DNA of 64,000 nucleotides from Platynereis dumerilii (Eukaryota > Annelida > Polychaeta > Phyllodocida > Nereididae): positions 248,001-312,000 of the forward strand of contig JAPTHN010000156.1 of assembly GCA_026936325.1 (NCBI GenBank), read 5' to 3'. Position numbers and translations under genes: made by a program. Below the pieces are notes generated by a model. The model did no database searches. It worked only from the letters and a program-made list of their open reading frames with translations, and was not told the origin of the DNA. Positions 34,571 through 45,880 of the stretch are shown here, piece after piece; within the stretch, counting starts at the first letter, position 1; every line of letters begins with the position of its first letter.

Positions 34571-35634
34571 CCTCTAACAACTAGGATAGTGTCTGTTAAG
34601 CTTTTTGATGCTTCCTTAGCCTCTCGGATTTTGTCGTTGAGTTCTTGCCTTAGCAAGGAATTAAGGTCTTGACGGATACTCAGTACTTTTAATTCAGCTG
34701 GAGCATCTCTTAGTTTAGATAAGCTATTGAGGACTTTATCTCTCGCCTCCTGGGACGTGAATCTGACTTTCATCGGACGGAATCTTTTCTCTTTGATTCT
34801 GTCTAACGAGAATTTCCCTAGTCTGTTGACGCTTTCGAGATCTTCAATCTCACAAGAAAGGAATTCTAACAGTCTCTTGATCAGTTTCGTATCAGCGTCA
34901 TCCTCACCCTCTTCAGGAACCTCATTTTCTCCTCGCTCAATTTCAGGGGCCCGATACACAACGATCCCTCTGACACGGATATCCTTTTGATTGTCAATGT
35001 CATTGACCTCTACAATAGCCTTCTTAAGGTTATGTAGTGAGATTGTATTAAGATTAGAGGAAGGAGAATCTTGTTTTAGGACATCTGCCCATGTTTTACC
35101 CTGGTGGGAAGGAAGCTGCCTCGTTATACCATCTAATTTGGTCCCCATGATGCTCTCCACAGAGCTTAGCTTTTCGTCCATTTGAGTCTTGAGATCTGTT
35201 GGCAGTTGCTCAAGGACGTCACTTTGCAGGTTATCAATAGATGCCTTCATACTTGATTGAATATGGCCGAAAGTTTCCAACTTGTCCTGCAGTGAATCAA
35301 GCTGGGACACAACGTCTGCTAATTTGGGCTGTTGGAACGTTTGGGGAGCTACTACATCTGAAATCAGGCCTTTGACCGGACACATAACAACCATGCACTC
35401 TGCACATAACCAGAGGACATCATCCCTGGCTGTAAGGAACTTACACTCAGATGTTTTAAATTTTAGGCATGAGCTCTCAAACTTCCCCTCACATCCTGCA
35501 CAGACGATCCAATTTAAAGTTCTTTTGCTAGTGGAGTCAATACTACATATTTTACAAGTCCACACTTCATCGTTGTCAGGGACGCCATCTTTGTCAGGAG
35601 GTGGCATGTTCACAGACCTAAGTTTCACGACCAA
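34483..35634 (-). CDS. LINE ORF1: PHD-like finger and RNA-binding-type protein
   Basis: 383 residues. The N-terminus has a PHD-like zinc finger: C27-X2-C30, C45-X2-C48, C56, and C77-X2-C80 preceded by W75. The position where PHD fingers have histidine (about residue 53) reads E, so the metal site is altered or uses another ligand. Residues about 105-170 are heptad-like and probably coiled coil. The C-terminal part (IRVRGIVVYRAP, then VNRLG, FRPMKVRF, ARDKVL) matches the general pattern of ORF1 nucleic-acid-binding domains of LINEs. ORF1 proteins package the LINE RNA. It overlaps the start of ORF2. Confidence 0.85.
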   Translation of the reverse strand: MVVKLRSVNMPPPDKDGVPDNDEVWTCKICSIDSTSKRTLNWIVCAGCEGKFESSCLKFKTSECKFLTARDDVLWLCAECMVVMCPVKGLISDVVAPQTFQQPKLADVVSQLDSLQDKLETFGHIQSSMKASIDNLQSDVLEQLPTDLKTQMDEKLSSVESIMGTKLDGITRQLPSHQGKTWADVLKQDSPSSNLNTISLHNLKKAIVEVNDIDNQKDIRVRGIVVYRAPEIERGENEVPEEGEDDADTKLIKRLLEFLSCEIEDLESVNRLGKFSLDRIKEKRFRPMKVRFTSQEARDKVLNSLSKLRDAPAELKVLSIRQDLNSLLRQELNDKIREAKEASKSLTDTILVVRGWPGQYRMVEVKRRTPNTFLAQAQGQASS

Positions 35635-35805
35635 AATCGACCTTAAAACTCAAGGATCGTACATCAACAAGCGCCCTAGATGTAACAGAACTTATAAAGG
35701 AGTACTTACAAGGCACTATGACAATCTATGAATAGTACAGACCCGCTGAGAATACTTAAAAGTCAAAAAATATCGGAGCTTCTTCAAGTCAGTGTTTACC
35801 GCTCG

Positions 35806-35815
35806 GCGCATGCGC
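35806..35815. promoter_or_regulatory. NRF1-like palindrome at the LINE 5' edge
   Basis: GCGCATGCGC is the NRF-1 consensus palindrome. It lies about 170 bp upstream of ORF1 in a local GC-richer patch, a reasonable place for an internal or borrowed promoter. The same palindrome occurs near 30,358-30,369, beyond the other end. Confidence 0.4.
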
Positions 35816-35830
35816 AATCACCTTGTGAAA

Positions 35831-36060
35831 GTAAATTGCACTTGAGAAAGTGACACATTAAGTGGCATTCACACAATATATATAGCCAAATTTCACAGAA
35901 GAAAAGAAATGGCCATTAATTGGGTAAGACACACAAATACACAGAAACTCACAATGGTTTATATAAATTGTAGTTTGGTTGCCATGAATTAAATACATGA
36001 AACAGCACGAACATGATGGAATAGGTTTATCCTCTGAATCTGTTGATATATCAGTGCATA
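35831..36060. other. unassigned DNA
   Basis: AT-rich sequence without recognised features. Confidence 0.4.
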
Positions 36061-36311
36061 TAAATTAATAGATCAATAGATATAGACAGATCAATAGAAG
36101 CTTAATAGATGGATGCCCCATAGACAGACAGATGGATAGAGACATATATATAGAGCAAAACCCATACATAGATATTCACTGTAGATAGGAAGACACAAAC
36201 ATACACAAATAGATAGACAGACTGATCTATAGACACATAAATAAACAGATAGATGGACAGACAGATTGATAGATGGACACATCTATAGACACATAGACTC
36301 ATAGTACACAC

Positions 36312-36360
<49 letters not shown>

Positions 36361-36560
36361 CAGGTACCTAGACACAATTATAGATAATTAAATGGATGCC
36401 CCATACATAGATAGATGGATAGAGAGACAGATATATTGATTGATGTAGATAGATAGACAGACAGATAGATAGATGGGTAGATAGACGGACAGATAGATTG
36501 ATAGATATATAGACAGAGACACAGATGGACAGATAGATAGACTGATAGACGTACAGGTAG
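36060..36560 (+). repeat. compound GATA/GACA microsatellite region
   Basis: About 500 bp of pure (36,308-36,362) and degenerate GATA, GACA and GATG units. GGATGCCCCATA occurs twice (36,111 and 36,392), suggesting a larger duplicated unit. Long minus-strand frames here are repeat artefacts. Confidence 0.85.
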
Positions 36561-36562
36561 GC

Positions 36563-37644
36563 ATTGCATTTTTCGCCACTCTCTCACAGGGCCGCCATTT
36601 GGCGGGACATGGGTCGAATAACCCAATCCCCCCTCAACATTTTCAACCCCAGCGACATTAACTCAGCTACCCCTCCCCTCAACTTTTTAAATACAAATGT
36701 ATTACCACACACGCCTATCCCTCAATTTGGCAGTGGGATGCGCCACTGCACAAACATATCCCGCACTTTTTATACTATCCCACAGATCAGCAGGAGCACA
36801 CACAATTTTACAATGCAATGTTCATCCATGCCTTCACTGCAGTGCATTTTTTAACATAGTAAATGGGAGACCAAATGGTCTCCCAGTGGACAGATTTGGT
36901 CTCCCAGTCATTGCCAAATTGGCATCACTGGGAGAACAGTTTTTTTCCAGAGACTCATCAATTTCTCATTTGGTTTTCTTAATATACATGTAGTTCATGA
37001 GTGCATTTGAAACCAAAGCTTCAACTTCTCATAACAAAAATATTCTTCACTGTCTCTACAATATATATACTTCCGCTTATGTCATCTTTCTGGTTTCTGA
37101 TTAAAAATAAATTGTCAAATCTCTTTTCTGTGACATTCACCGAAACTCCTAAATTTGCCGCCATGCAGCTTAATAGTTCAAAATAGATTGGCGAGGAAAT
37201 CATCATATGAATATATTGTAATTGATGCACATCAACAACTGTTGATCTATAAATAACATAAAACAGAAGCCTGCATCATGACGCTACGAAATTGCGTTGG
37301 TCTCCCAGTTGAAAATCCTTAAAAAATGCTCTGCTTCACTGCCACACTCCAGTCATGCTGCAGCCCTGTCCTGCCCACATCGCTGTGTGTCTCACTGTCT
37401 CATCCGCATTATCGCATTCGCCCCCCCCCCTAAAAATAAACATTTACAGTTGCACGCCTCCTTCTTTATTCATTTATCACTGGGTATTTCTAGTCTAGCA
37501 ATAATGTGTGATCTTGGCATACCTGTTGATGAATAGTTATGAAAACATATGATGGCCATGCCGTTGTGAAACTGGTCTCTATTTGCTTGGGCAGTGTCAG
37601 ATGCCTATGTGGAGTAAATATTAAAACTTAGCTGAAGTTATGTG
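36563..37644. other. unassigned DNA with GGTCTCCCAGT words
   Basis: A perfect hairpin, GGGAGACC, loop AAAT, GGTCTCCC, lies at 36,865-36,884. TGGTCTCCCAGT occurs at 36,875, 36,897 and 37,297, so a small repeat family is present. No gene was recognised. Confidence 0.45.
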
Positions 37645-37756
37645 TGATATGCAAGTTTATTACACACATCCTCTGATCAGTTTTTCAGTTTTAATGGATT
37701 GTGATATAAGTTTATTACACACATCCTCTGATCAGTTTTTCAGTTTTAATGGATTG
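37645..37756 (+). repeat. 55-bp tandem duplication
   Basis: GTTTATTACACACATCCTCT and the following CAGTTTTAATGGATT occur twice at an offset of 55 bp. Confidence 0.9.
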
Positions 37757-37864
37757 ATTCCTTGTAACCTAACTCATACCTAGGTGGCCTTCTCAGTGCA
37801 GGCTCTTATGTCATGAAATAAAGATTCGTGTTTGTTTTCTTAGTAAAAATTAAAACTCACTTAA

Positions 37865-40775
37865 TTTTGATAGAAGACAACATAAGCTTTCAAAGAAATA
37901 GTGTGCCAATTTTTCTTTACATTCTAAGGGCCTGAAATCCAAGATGGCATCCAAGATGGGAACCATTTAGAAATAATGCTATATCTTCACTAATAAAATA
38001 GGTATAATTACAAACAAAGTATATAAATTGGGGTTTTCTGACACAGGGAGGCCAATGGAAACATTAAATTCAGTCTGCAGGCATTATACAGGTGTGACAT
38101 AGTACATCTCTTACATCCCACAGTACGATACATATTGTGGTTACGATTCAGTGCGTACAAGATATGACTTGAAACTTAGACTTTAAGTTCTGCTATCAAA
38201 CACTTTCAGATTCATTGTATGATATTTTAACTAAATATCTAAGCAAAATATATGTTTAATTGGAAATGTATACACCACATGGTAAATTAATGTTTTTAAT
38301 CCAGAAGGTTCTCCATGTTTTTCTGTAATCCAAAGGAGAGAAATTGCTCTGATACTGACACTGATGTATGCTTATCTCCAACAGGTTGTAATGCCATCTA
38401 TTACAGGTCTGTTGAGAACAAATGCTATCACCACTTATGCTTGAGGAGTCAATTGCAGATGTGGCTCTTTAGTTTTTGCATGTTGTATAAAATATCCACA
38501 GTAAGGTAAATGAGCTTCCTCTTCCAAATTTGTGTTGCAGAAGTGTTAAGCCTGTCAACATCTTCTGGTTTACTTGCCTTGCAGTACATTTTGAAAATTG
38601 CAGAAGCTCTCCGTCACCCGTATCATTTGCTTGGACATTTGACACAGGTTTAAGTCACTTCTTTGGCATTCAATGTTTGAATCCATCAGCTCGTGAAGCA
38701 ATATGGAACCGGGCAAACAATGTCCCTCATTCAGAAGTTCTTGGATCTGGAGTTTTTACGTTGCTATGATAAAATAACCTATCAAATAAATGTGGCTCGC
38801 CTCACTGCACATTTTCTACACAAATCACAAATTTACTCTTTTCTCATGAATTTGTAATTTAACTTATATTATCTAAACCACATTATGTACATATCGTACG
38901 GTGGCATGTAAGAGATGTACTATGTCATACCTGTATAGATATGTTTATAGATATGTTAATTCACCATGTGGTGTGTACCTACATTTGTTCAATCAAACAA
39001 TCATATTGTTTGATTATTCATTTCCAATATCATAGAATGGATTACGGTGTCATAATCGTTGAATTTACAGTGAACAGTTAGCATTGTAGATGCTATCCTA
39101 ATCTAAGACGAGTAAATAATGCCTTCAGCCTAAGTATAATGATTCCATTGGCTCCCCTGTGTCAGAAAACCCCAATTTACATACAGTCAGACCAAAAATT
39201 ATTCAGACGCTTGCTGTTTTGTTGTTATTTTAAGGCATTACCAATTAAACCAATGAAACATGCAATCAAAAACATCCTTGGCATTACATGTAACCTGCAC
39301 AAAACAAATTTCTTGCAAATTGGCAAAAAATGTGGTGAAAAAGCTACTTTTGTTAACTCCATGAACCAAAAATTATTCAGACACTTTCACGATGTTATGG
39401 AAAGTGAACTATTTACAATTATTTGTCAGTATTTATATCAAAATAATGCTCATAAACTACCTAGGGACCATCATGACATTGCATAGAATGACAGGTGTGA
39501 CCATCGATTGAGAAAATTAGGATAAATATTGGAGATAAACATTATGTCCAGTTTATCACATTTTCTTGCACTCTTTAACCTCAATCATTACCTGCATTGA
39601 TTCAAATTACTTTAGTTTACCATAGAATTGTGTTCTTAAAACTTTCAGTCACAATGTGAAACATTAGAGGCCGCATACTAAGTTCAGTGCGCTTTTGTAT
39701 TTATTTGTCCAATTTTACCAAAACAAAAACATGTCAATGTGGCACCAAAATCTAACAAATTTTCGAAAAGCAAGATTCATCATGTATTTTAAGCTATATT
39801 CCATTCATGGTCCGAACAGCAACTCAATGGGGCACTTTGGACTTCATTTGGGAAGGGGGCAAAAATGTGGTTCTTCGTCCGCACTCATCAGTCAATGCTA
39901 TTTCAATGGAGATTGCTCCATGAAAGCACCCTGTAGTTTTAGTATGGCACACCACTTGTAAACAACCAATGCAGACGGGCTATCCTGTATATGCAATAGA
40001 GTGAACAACCTCAGGAAGGCAATGCAACTTTATTTTAAGTGATTTTATGGATTGCAGTGGCTCAATGGGCAAGGATTCGGAGAGCAGTTGGAGCCAAAAA
40101 CAGAAGGAAAATACCAAAGTGCATAAAAGTTTTCAAGTAGGCCTGTATTTCAATTTTATTTAGATAGTACAGTTAATAATTGTCATTTTATGATATTCTG
40201 AAATATTTCCAATGGATATCTGGGAGATTTCAGCCACATTAATCAAGAAAATGTGATAAACTGAATCAGATATTTATCTCACATATGCATCCAAATTTTC
40301 TTAACTGATGATCACCCCTGTCATCCAGTGTGGCCACAAATGATTCCATTGTAGTTTATTAGCAATATTTGGGATACATGTTACTAAAAAGTTCACTTTC
40401 TACAACTTTGTAAAAGTGTCTGAATAATTTCTGGTTCCTGAAATTGACAAAAGTAGCTATTTTTATCAGATTTTGTGTCAGTTTGCAATAAATTTGTATT
40501 GGACAGGTTACACTTAATACCAAAGATAATTTTGACTGCATGTTTCATTGCTTACTTTGTAATTCCTTCAAAATAATAACAAAACAGCAAGCGTCTGAAT
40601 AATTCTTGGTCTGACTGTACTTTGTGTGCAATTATACTTATTTTATTAGTGAAGATATTCCATTAGTGTTAAACAGCGGCCATTTTGGACTCCATATTGG
40701 ATTTCAGACACTTTGACAGTAAAGAAAAATTGGCACCCAATTTTTTTTGAAAGCTTATGATGTCTTTTATCAAAT
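37865..40775. mobile_element. TTAA-flanked inverted-repeat element (FB-2A), interrupted by a Tc1-like element
   Basis: TTAA stands at 37,861-37,864 and 40,776-40,779. The left end TTTTGATAGAAGACAACATA is inverted relative to the right end ATTTGATAAAAGACATCATA. The arms match in opposite orientation over about 300 bp (37,865-38,145 against 38,880-39,183 and 40,618-40,775). The right arm is split by the 1.43-kb Tc1-like element. Without that insert the element is about 1.5 kb. There is no coding capacity. Confidence 0.7.
39184..40617. mobile_element. Tc1/mariner-like non-autonomous element with IR/DR ends
   Basis: TA flanks both sides (39,182-39,183 and 40,618-40,619). The ends read CAGTCAGACCAAAAATTATT, inverted. 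The arms are about 380 bp long, and a second copy of the terminal word (CCAAAAATTATTCAGACAC) lies about 180 bp inside each arm. This repeated-site layout is the IR/DR type of some Tc1 elements, where both sites bind transposase. The 650-bp centre shows no transposase motif, so it is non-autonomous or decayed. Confidence 0.8.
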
Positions 40776-40779
40776 TTAA

Positions 40780-43705
40780 GACGGGTTAAGTGCAAAATAT
40801 AGGCCTTTGACTTCAAGTCATGATGCAAAGGTCCCCTTTGGCAGAGATGTTCCTTGGGTCAAAACAAAAGATTTTATCCTGAGACACACGCTATATCTCA
40901 AATTCAAGATGGCTGCCAGCAGCCATTTTGAATTTTCCCGCAAATCTCACAAGTTTGCTAATTTTGATCAAAAATTAAAGTGTGTCACATCAATTTCAGC
41001 CAAAATAAGGGTACCATGGCCTTTGAAATAGTCATAACTATGATATAATGAATTTCAAGATGGCCGCCGGCTGCCATTTTGAATTTATGTGGCCAAGATC
41101 CACAATAGATGGGTAAAGTGTAGGATGACTTGAGGTTATCATGCAAATGTCCTCTTTGCTATGAAATTCATTGGATAAATACTCATTTTAAAGGTTTAAC
41201 CCCAAAACACATGTTTAATCACCTTTTCCCAAGATGGCTGCCAGCAGCCATCGGAGATTTTGTAGATTTGTGTTTTATAAAAGTTATTTATTGCTACAAC
41301 GAATGCATCACTATCGAGTATCGACTCTCTGTAATGTGATTGTCCCCACTGAATTGATTTATAGTCCATTACAATATAGATATATATACAAATGATACTA
41401 AATGATGCATTGAACTCACTTCAAGATGGCGGCTGACGGCCATCTTGATATTTTCCTGTAAATTTATAAATCATGAACTATTTGTCCCAGAATTAAGTGT
41501 AGTACCGCATTTTGATGTATTTTTGAATGACAAGTACACTTTTTAACTTAAACAACGTAAAATTACCTTTTTGCAAATAGGCAGCCAATGACTATGGGCT
41601 ATCTTAGGAATATTCGTTTGGGTTTTGTAATCAATAGTTTCAGTAGATTTCATGCAAATACATTCTCAGCCAGGCTTTTCTTTGGGAGGAGGGATGTGCA
41701 GTTGCTACTGAGGAAAATTGAGGCCCGTAGAGCTTAAGACTCATGGCAGGGAGTTTGGGGACTCTTTAAGCCCCCAGGAAGCAACTAAATTCAAACAATC
41801 TCAGATGTGGTCTGAACATTCCAGGGTGTAAATTTGAAGAAAGCAGTCCCAAAGAACTTCAACTCACTACCATTTTAACTATCAAAGTCACAATGTTAAT
41901 GCCCCAAATGCTGAAATCTCCTAGTTTCGCGACAGATGTGAATCTAATACATATATAAATAATGAAGTACTCATTATTTGCTGGGAGATTGGACTTGTAC
42001 TCCTATGGAGGGGATACTTTACACAGGGATGATACAAGAATAATAGGGAGAAACCAATGAGGCATGATAGGGGGAGGCATCAGCCTGGCAGGAGGCAGTG
42101 AGGGAGGACAGAACAACTATTAACAATATCAAAGAGGAGGAAGAGCTTGAGGAAAGCAGAATGGTAGAAAACAGGGTGCAAGGAGGCGGAGAGGGAGAAT
42201 GCAAATTCTAGGGGGTTGCAGGGATGGAGTAGTGAAGATGTATTGGGGAGGAGGCAAAAAAAAATGAAGGGGAAAAGAGGAGGCCGAGATGGAGAAGGCA
42301 AATGCTAGGGAGGAGCATAGTTGGAGGAGAGAAGAACCTTTGCAGAGGAGACAAACAAATGGAGGGGAAGAGAGCAGGCAGAGATGGAGAAGGCAAATGC
42401 CCGGGAGGAGCAGAGATGGGGGAGAGAAGAACTATTGGAGAGGACGCAAACCTGGAGGGTCAAAGGGGAGGAAGAGACGGAGTTTGGAGAAGGCCAGTGG
42501 GAGCAGAGGTTGGGGCAGAGAAGAACTACAGTGTATTGGGGAGGATGCAAGGAATGGAGGGGCCAAGGGGAGGCAGAGATGGAGTAGGCAAATGCTAGGG
42601 AGGAGCAGAGAAGAACTGTAGGGAAGGAGGCGAGAAATTGAGGGGTGTGGAAGAGGCAGAGATGGAGGAGAGAAAGACAATTGGGGAGGAGGCAAACGAA
42701 TGGAGGGGCCAAGAGGAGGCAGAGATGGAAAAGGCAGATGCTAGGGAGGAGCAGAGATGGAGGAGAGAAGAACTAAAGTGTATTGGGGGAGGAGTGGAGA
42801 GGGAGGAGAGAAGGACTGTTGGGAAATTGAGGGGTATAGAGGAGGAGAGAAAGACAATTGGGTCATAGGCAAACAAATGGAGGGGCTACGAGGAGGCAGA
42901 GATGGAGAAGGCAAATGTATGGGAGGAGCAGAGATGGAAGACAGAACTATCTGGAGGAAGCGGGAAGTGGAGCCCTGGGCAAAGAGGAGGCAAGAGCTGG
43001 GGAGGAGAGAATAGCCATTGAAGGCAACAGCAAGGCAGATACAATGTACAGAAAGGCAGAATGCAGTCTTGAGTGAGAGAGGTGACTACATGGTAGCCAT
43101 CTTGAAATGAATCAAGTGCATCCTGTAGCATAATTTATTATATTTGTAGTAAATGAATTTGGTAGGGGTAAACACATTGCAGTAAGTTGATAGTCTGACT
43201 TGATGCATTCATTATAATGCAATAATTAACTTGAATAACGCAAAGTAACTATTAAAGCAAAGATGGCTGCTAGCAGCCATCTTGGAAATAATGATTATAA
43301 TTATTATTCTGTGTCTTGGAGAGATATATAAAATAAGTATTTACCCAACAAACTTTCACACCAAAGGGGACATTTGTATGATAACCTGAAGTCATCCTAC
43401 ACTTTACTCGCCCACTGCTGATCTTGGCCACACAAATTCAAAATGGCAGCCGGCGGCCATCTTGAAATTCATTATATCATAGTTATGACTATTTTAAAGG
43501 CCATGATACCCTTATTCTGGCTGAAATTGATGTGTCACACTTTAATTTGTGATCAAAATTAGTAAACTTGTGATATTTGCGGCAAAATTCAAAATGGCCG
43601 CCGGCAGCCATCTTGAATCTGAGATACAGGGTAAGTCTCATGATAAAATCTTTTGTTTTGACCCAAGGAACATCTCTGCCAAAGTCACCATCCACTTAAC
43701 CCGTC
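40780..43705. mobile_element. long inverted-repeat element with paired YY1-like words (FB-2B)
   Basis: The ends GACGGGTTAAGTG (40,780) and CACTTAACCCGTC (to 43,705) are inverted. The arms match to about 41,500 and from about 43,090. The left flank is TTAA (shared with FB-2A); the right flank is not. The arms carry near-palindromes of the type AAGATGGC(T/C)GCC with an inverted GGC(A/G)GCCAT(C/T)TT, at about 40,906, 41,057, 41,231, 41,422, 43,260, 43,441 and 43,590. AAGATGGCGGC is the YY1 consensus. The loop holds the purine-rich minisatellite. Confidence 0.6.
42030..43080 (+). repeat. purine-rich GGAGGAG minisatellite
   Basis: About 1 kb of almost pure G/A on the plus strand, built of diverged units such as GGCAGAGATGGAGAAGGCAA and GGAGAGAAGAACTATTGG. 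Repeats of the first word occur near 42,285, 42,376, 42,570, 42,713 and 42,891, at irregular 90-195-bp spacing. Strand asymmetry this strong could form triplex (H-DNA). Many long open frames occur on both strands because stop codons are rare in this composition; none is a gene. Confidence 0.9.
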
Positions 43706-44282
43706 CACTATAGTAAGAATATAAGGAAGGTTGGAGCTGCCACACATGGTATCTAGGGCAATGACAGTTTTAAAATGACAATGCAGCAATTTTTGATTGT
43801 TTGTTTATGCCGTACCATTAATGCATTCATTTGATGGTCTATGATCTGTAGAATTTGTTGTCATACAAGCAAAAAAAGTCTACACCATCAGTGCACTGCT
43901 ACGAACAAACCCAAGGAAGGGTACCGGTAATAATGATGAGAGAGCTTATCTTGTATATCCATCAAAATGACCCCCTAAATGACACTTGTTGGCCCAAGAC
44001 CACAAATATGGTTTAGATCTCACTTTTGGTTTTCTCACTGTGCACACCCAAACTGCAGCATGCCTGCAACAGCATGTCTACTTCATGAATTCAAATAATT
44101 TAAATGGTTTTTTAAATCTTGGATGTATGAAGCTTGGTATCGATGTGTCTGTATTCTTCTGAATTAGTCATATTTTATATATTCAACATTGTTTATTGTT
44201 TTTAACGAAATTTGTGAATTGAGTTATGTCGCCTGTGCTGTGGGGTGAAATGTGTTAACATGTGTGATTTATTTGTGGTTAG
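43706..44282. other. unassigned DNA
   Basis: No feature recognised. Confidence 0.4.
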
Positions 44283-44571
44283 TGGCCACCAGATGATAGT
44301 TTGGGGGGGGGGCGGCTGTTGACTTTACCCCGGGACAAACTTTTTTTTTCGTTCGCGGCGCATCGACAAACAATTTTCTTCGCATGTGCAATGGCGACAA
44401 ACTTTTTTATCGGAATTTTAACATTACAATACCCCTGCTGCAGGTGGAAAGAAACTTTTTTTTTTTTCATGCGCTGAACAAACTTTTTTTTCAGTGTCAA
44501 GTGGGAAACAATCTTTTTTTTTCACCAAAAGTCAATAGCCCCCCCCCCCCAAGATCATCTGGTCGGCCCCT
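44283..44571. mobile_element. 289-bp MITE with AACAAACTTTTTT sub-repeats
   Basis: The ends GGCCACCAGATGAT and ATCATCTGGTCGGCCCC are inverted, and each borders a G- or C-run. The interior repeats ACAAACTTTTTT (about 44,336, 44,397 and 44,477). A partial relative lies at 9,852-9,960. Confidence 0.7.
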
Positions 44572-44733
44572 TTGGGAAGGAGGCTGAGGGAGTCAATCAA
44601 CAAACCTTTGGGTCATTTGCTGCTGATAAAAAATTGTGCCCATCTCAGGGTTTTGTTCCTAGCAGTGAGTGTGTGACATCACATGCGAGAACCCAACACC
44701 CTCTCAATGCAGGCTCTCATTTATTAATTTCAG

Positions 44734-44859
44734 ACCTCTTCTCTGACATCCTAGTTAGTACTGCAGTAAAAGCACAACTCGGCCAACATAAGATGTCTGC
44801 CATAGAAATCCAAGAAGACCAATCAGTGTGTATCATCGGAGAAACAAGCAAAACCAAAG
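44734..44859 (+). CDS. candidate internal exon of an unknown host gene
   Basis: The 126-bp stretch is preceded by a pyrimidine-containing acceptor (TTATTAATTTCAG) and followed by a donor GTAAAA after AAAG. It is open throughout in one frame, with the same phase at both ends (length divisible by three). The peptide contains LFSDILVSTAVKAQL and EDQSVCIIGETSK, which I do not recognise. It lies between two mobile elements and has no visible partner exon within the window. Composition is slightly less AT-rich than its surroundings. It could equally be a chance frame with splice-like edges. Confidence 0.25.
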
Positions 44860-45880
44860 GTAAAACTTAGCGCATATATTCAGGAAAAACATTTAGAAGA
44901 GGTTTCCATTTCTTTGTAGACTTTGTGTAATGGCCATAAAATCTGTGTATATATTACAAGTCATAAATTATGACTTTGACTCAGGACAATTTTACCTTCA
45001 AAGAAGTTCGAAGAAGGTATTGTAATCAGTTGGGTAAAAATGTTCTCCGTCTGCCGGGCGGGCGGGTGTTCGGGCGGCGGGCGGATAGATCATCTCCTGG
45101 CTAGTACTCAGCCTCTATTGAAAGTACACATATAGCCTGTACGGCCTAGTTGTGCCTTTTGATGGTCTGATGAATAGATATTTCATAATTTCTGAAATAA
45201 TTACAAAAATATAAAAATAATTTTTTTTCGTTTCCGGGCCAAGACTCAGGCACTATTGCATGTGCGTAGATGAAATTTGGTACAAATGTGGACTATCTGG
45301 TCTAGTTTTGCCATTTGATGGTCTCAATGTTACATATTCTACATTTAAAAAAAAAGGACAGAAAAAAAAAAGCCTTATCATAGTCTGACTGATAGATATT
45401 CGATACTGTTTGTAATATTGAGAAAAAATATTAAGAATAATTGTTTTCATATCGGAGCCAAAACTTGCCAACTATTGCCTATACAGCCATGAACTTTTCT
45501 ACACGTATCATCTGTACAATGTCGCAGTGCATTTTCATGTGTATTTAACACTTTCTCAATGATTGGAAAAACTTGAGAAAAATAGGTACAACAGCGTCAT
45601 ATTTTTTGGTTTCCAATCGACAGTTCATAATCTATACTTTGTACATGCATGAAACTGTACCATAATATGCATAAATTTGTATAACTAGAACCGGCGCGGT
45701 GCTAAAATGTTCTTCGATTGGAGCTGATTTTAATTGACTTGGTGGGGGTAATTAAATGGTAAGCTTTTACGAAGAAGTAGTGAGAAATGAATTTCTGTTA
45801 TGAGAGAACCTTTGCCATTTGGCCACTGTGTTACATGGAACATATGAAGTATTTTGGCAGTGACAGGAAGTCAAGATGTA

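Larger units (their letters stand above)
30521..35830 (-). mobile_element. apparently full-length CR1-like LINE with three ORFs
   Basis: Transcription would run toward lower coordinates: 5' region (about 35,635-35,830), ORF1 (PHD-type), ORF2 (endonuclease and RT), ORF3 (SGNH-like), then a 3' UTR of about 250 bp. The UTR has an inverted pair around 30,650-30,760 and a repeated TAAGGTCCAAGGCGACCATT (30,623 and 30,693). A TTTA-type microsatellite (AAAT on the plus strand, 30,521-30,563) could be the 3' tail. All three frames are open, so the copy is young and possibly still competent. Both outer ends are approximate, and I did not find a convincing target duplication. Confidence 0.85.

Noticed and set aside
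36865-36884. Hairpin as a transcription terminator
   Set aside because: Eukaryotic context and no neighbouring gene; the word recurs nearby as part of a small repeat.
39139-39486. 115-residue open frame as a transposase
   Set aside because: It runs across the inverted arm of the Tc1-like element and shows no DDE or helix-turn-helix pattern.
42019-43131. Many overlapping open frames on both strands
   Set aside because: They lie entirely in the purine-rich minisatellite, where stop codons are rare by composition; peptides are low-complexity and overlap in several frames.
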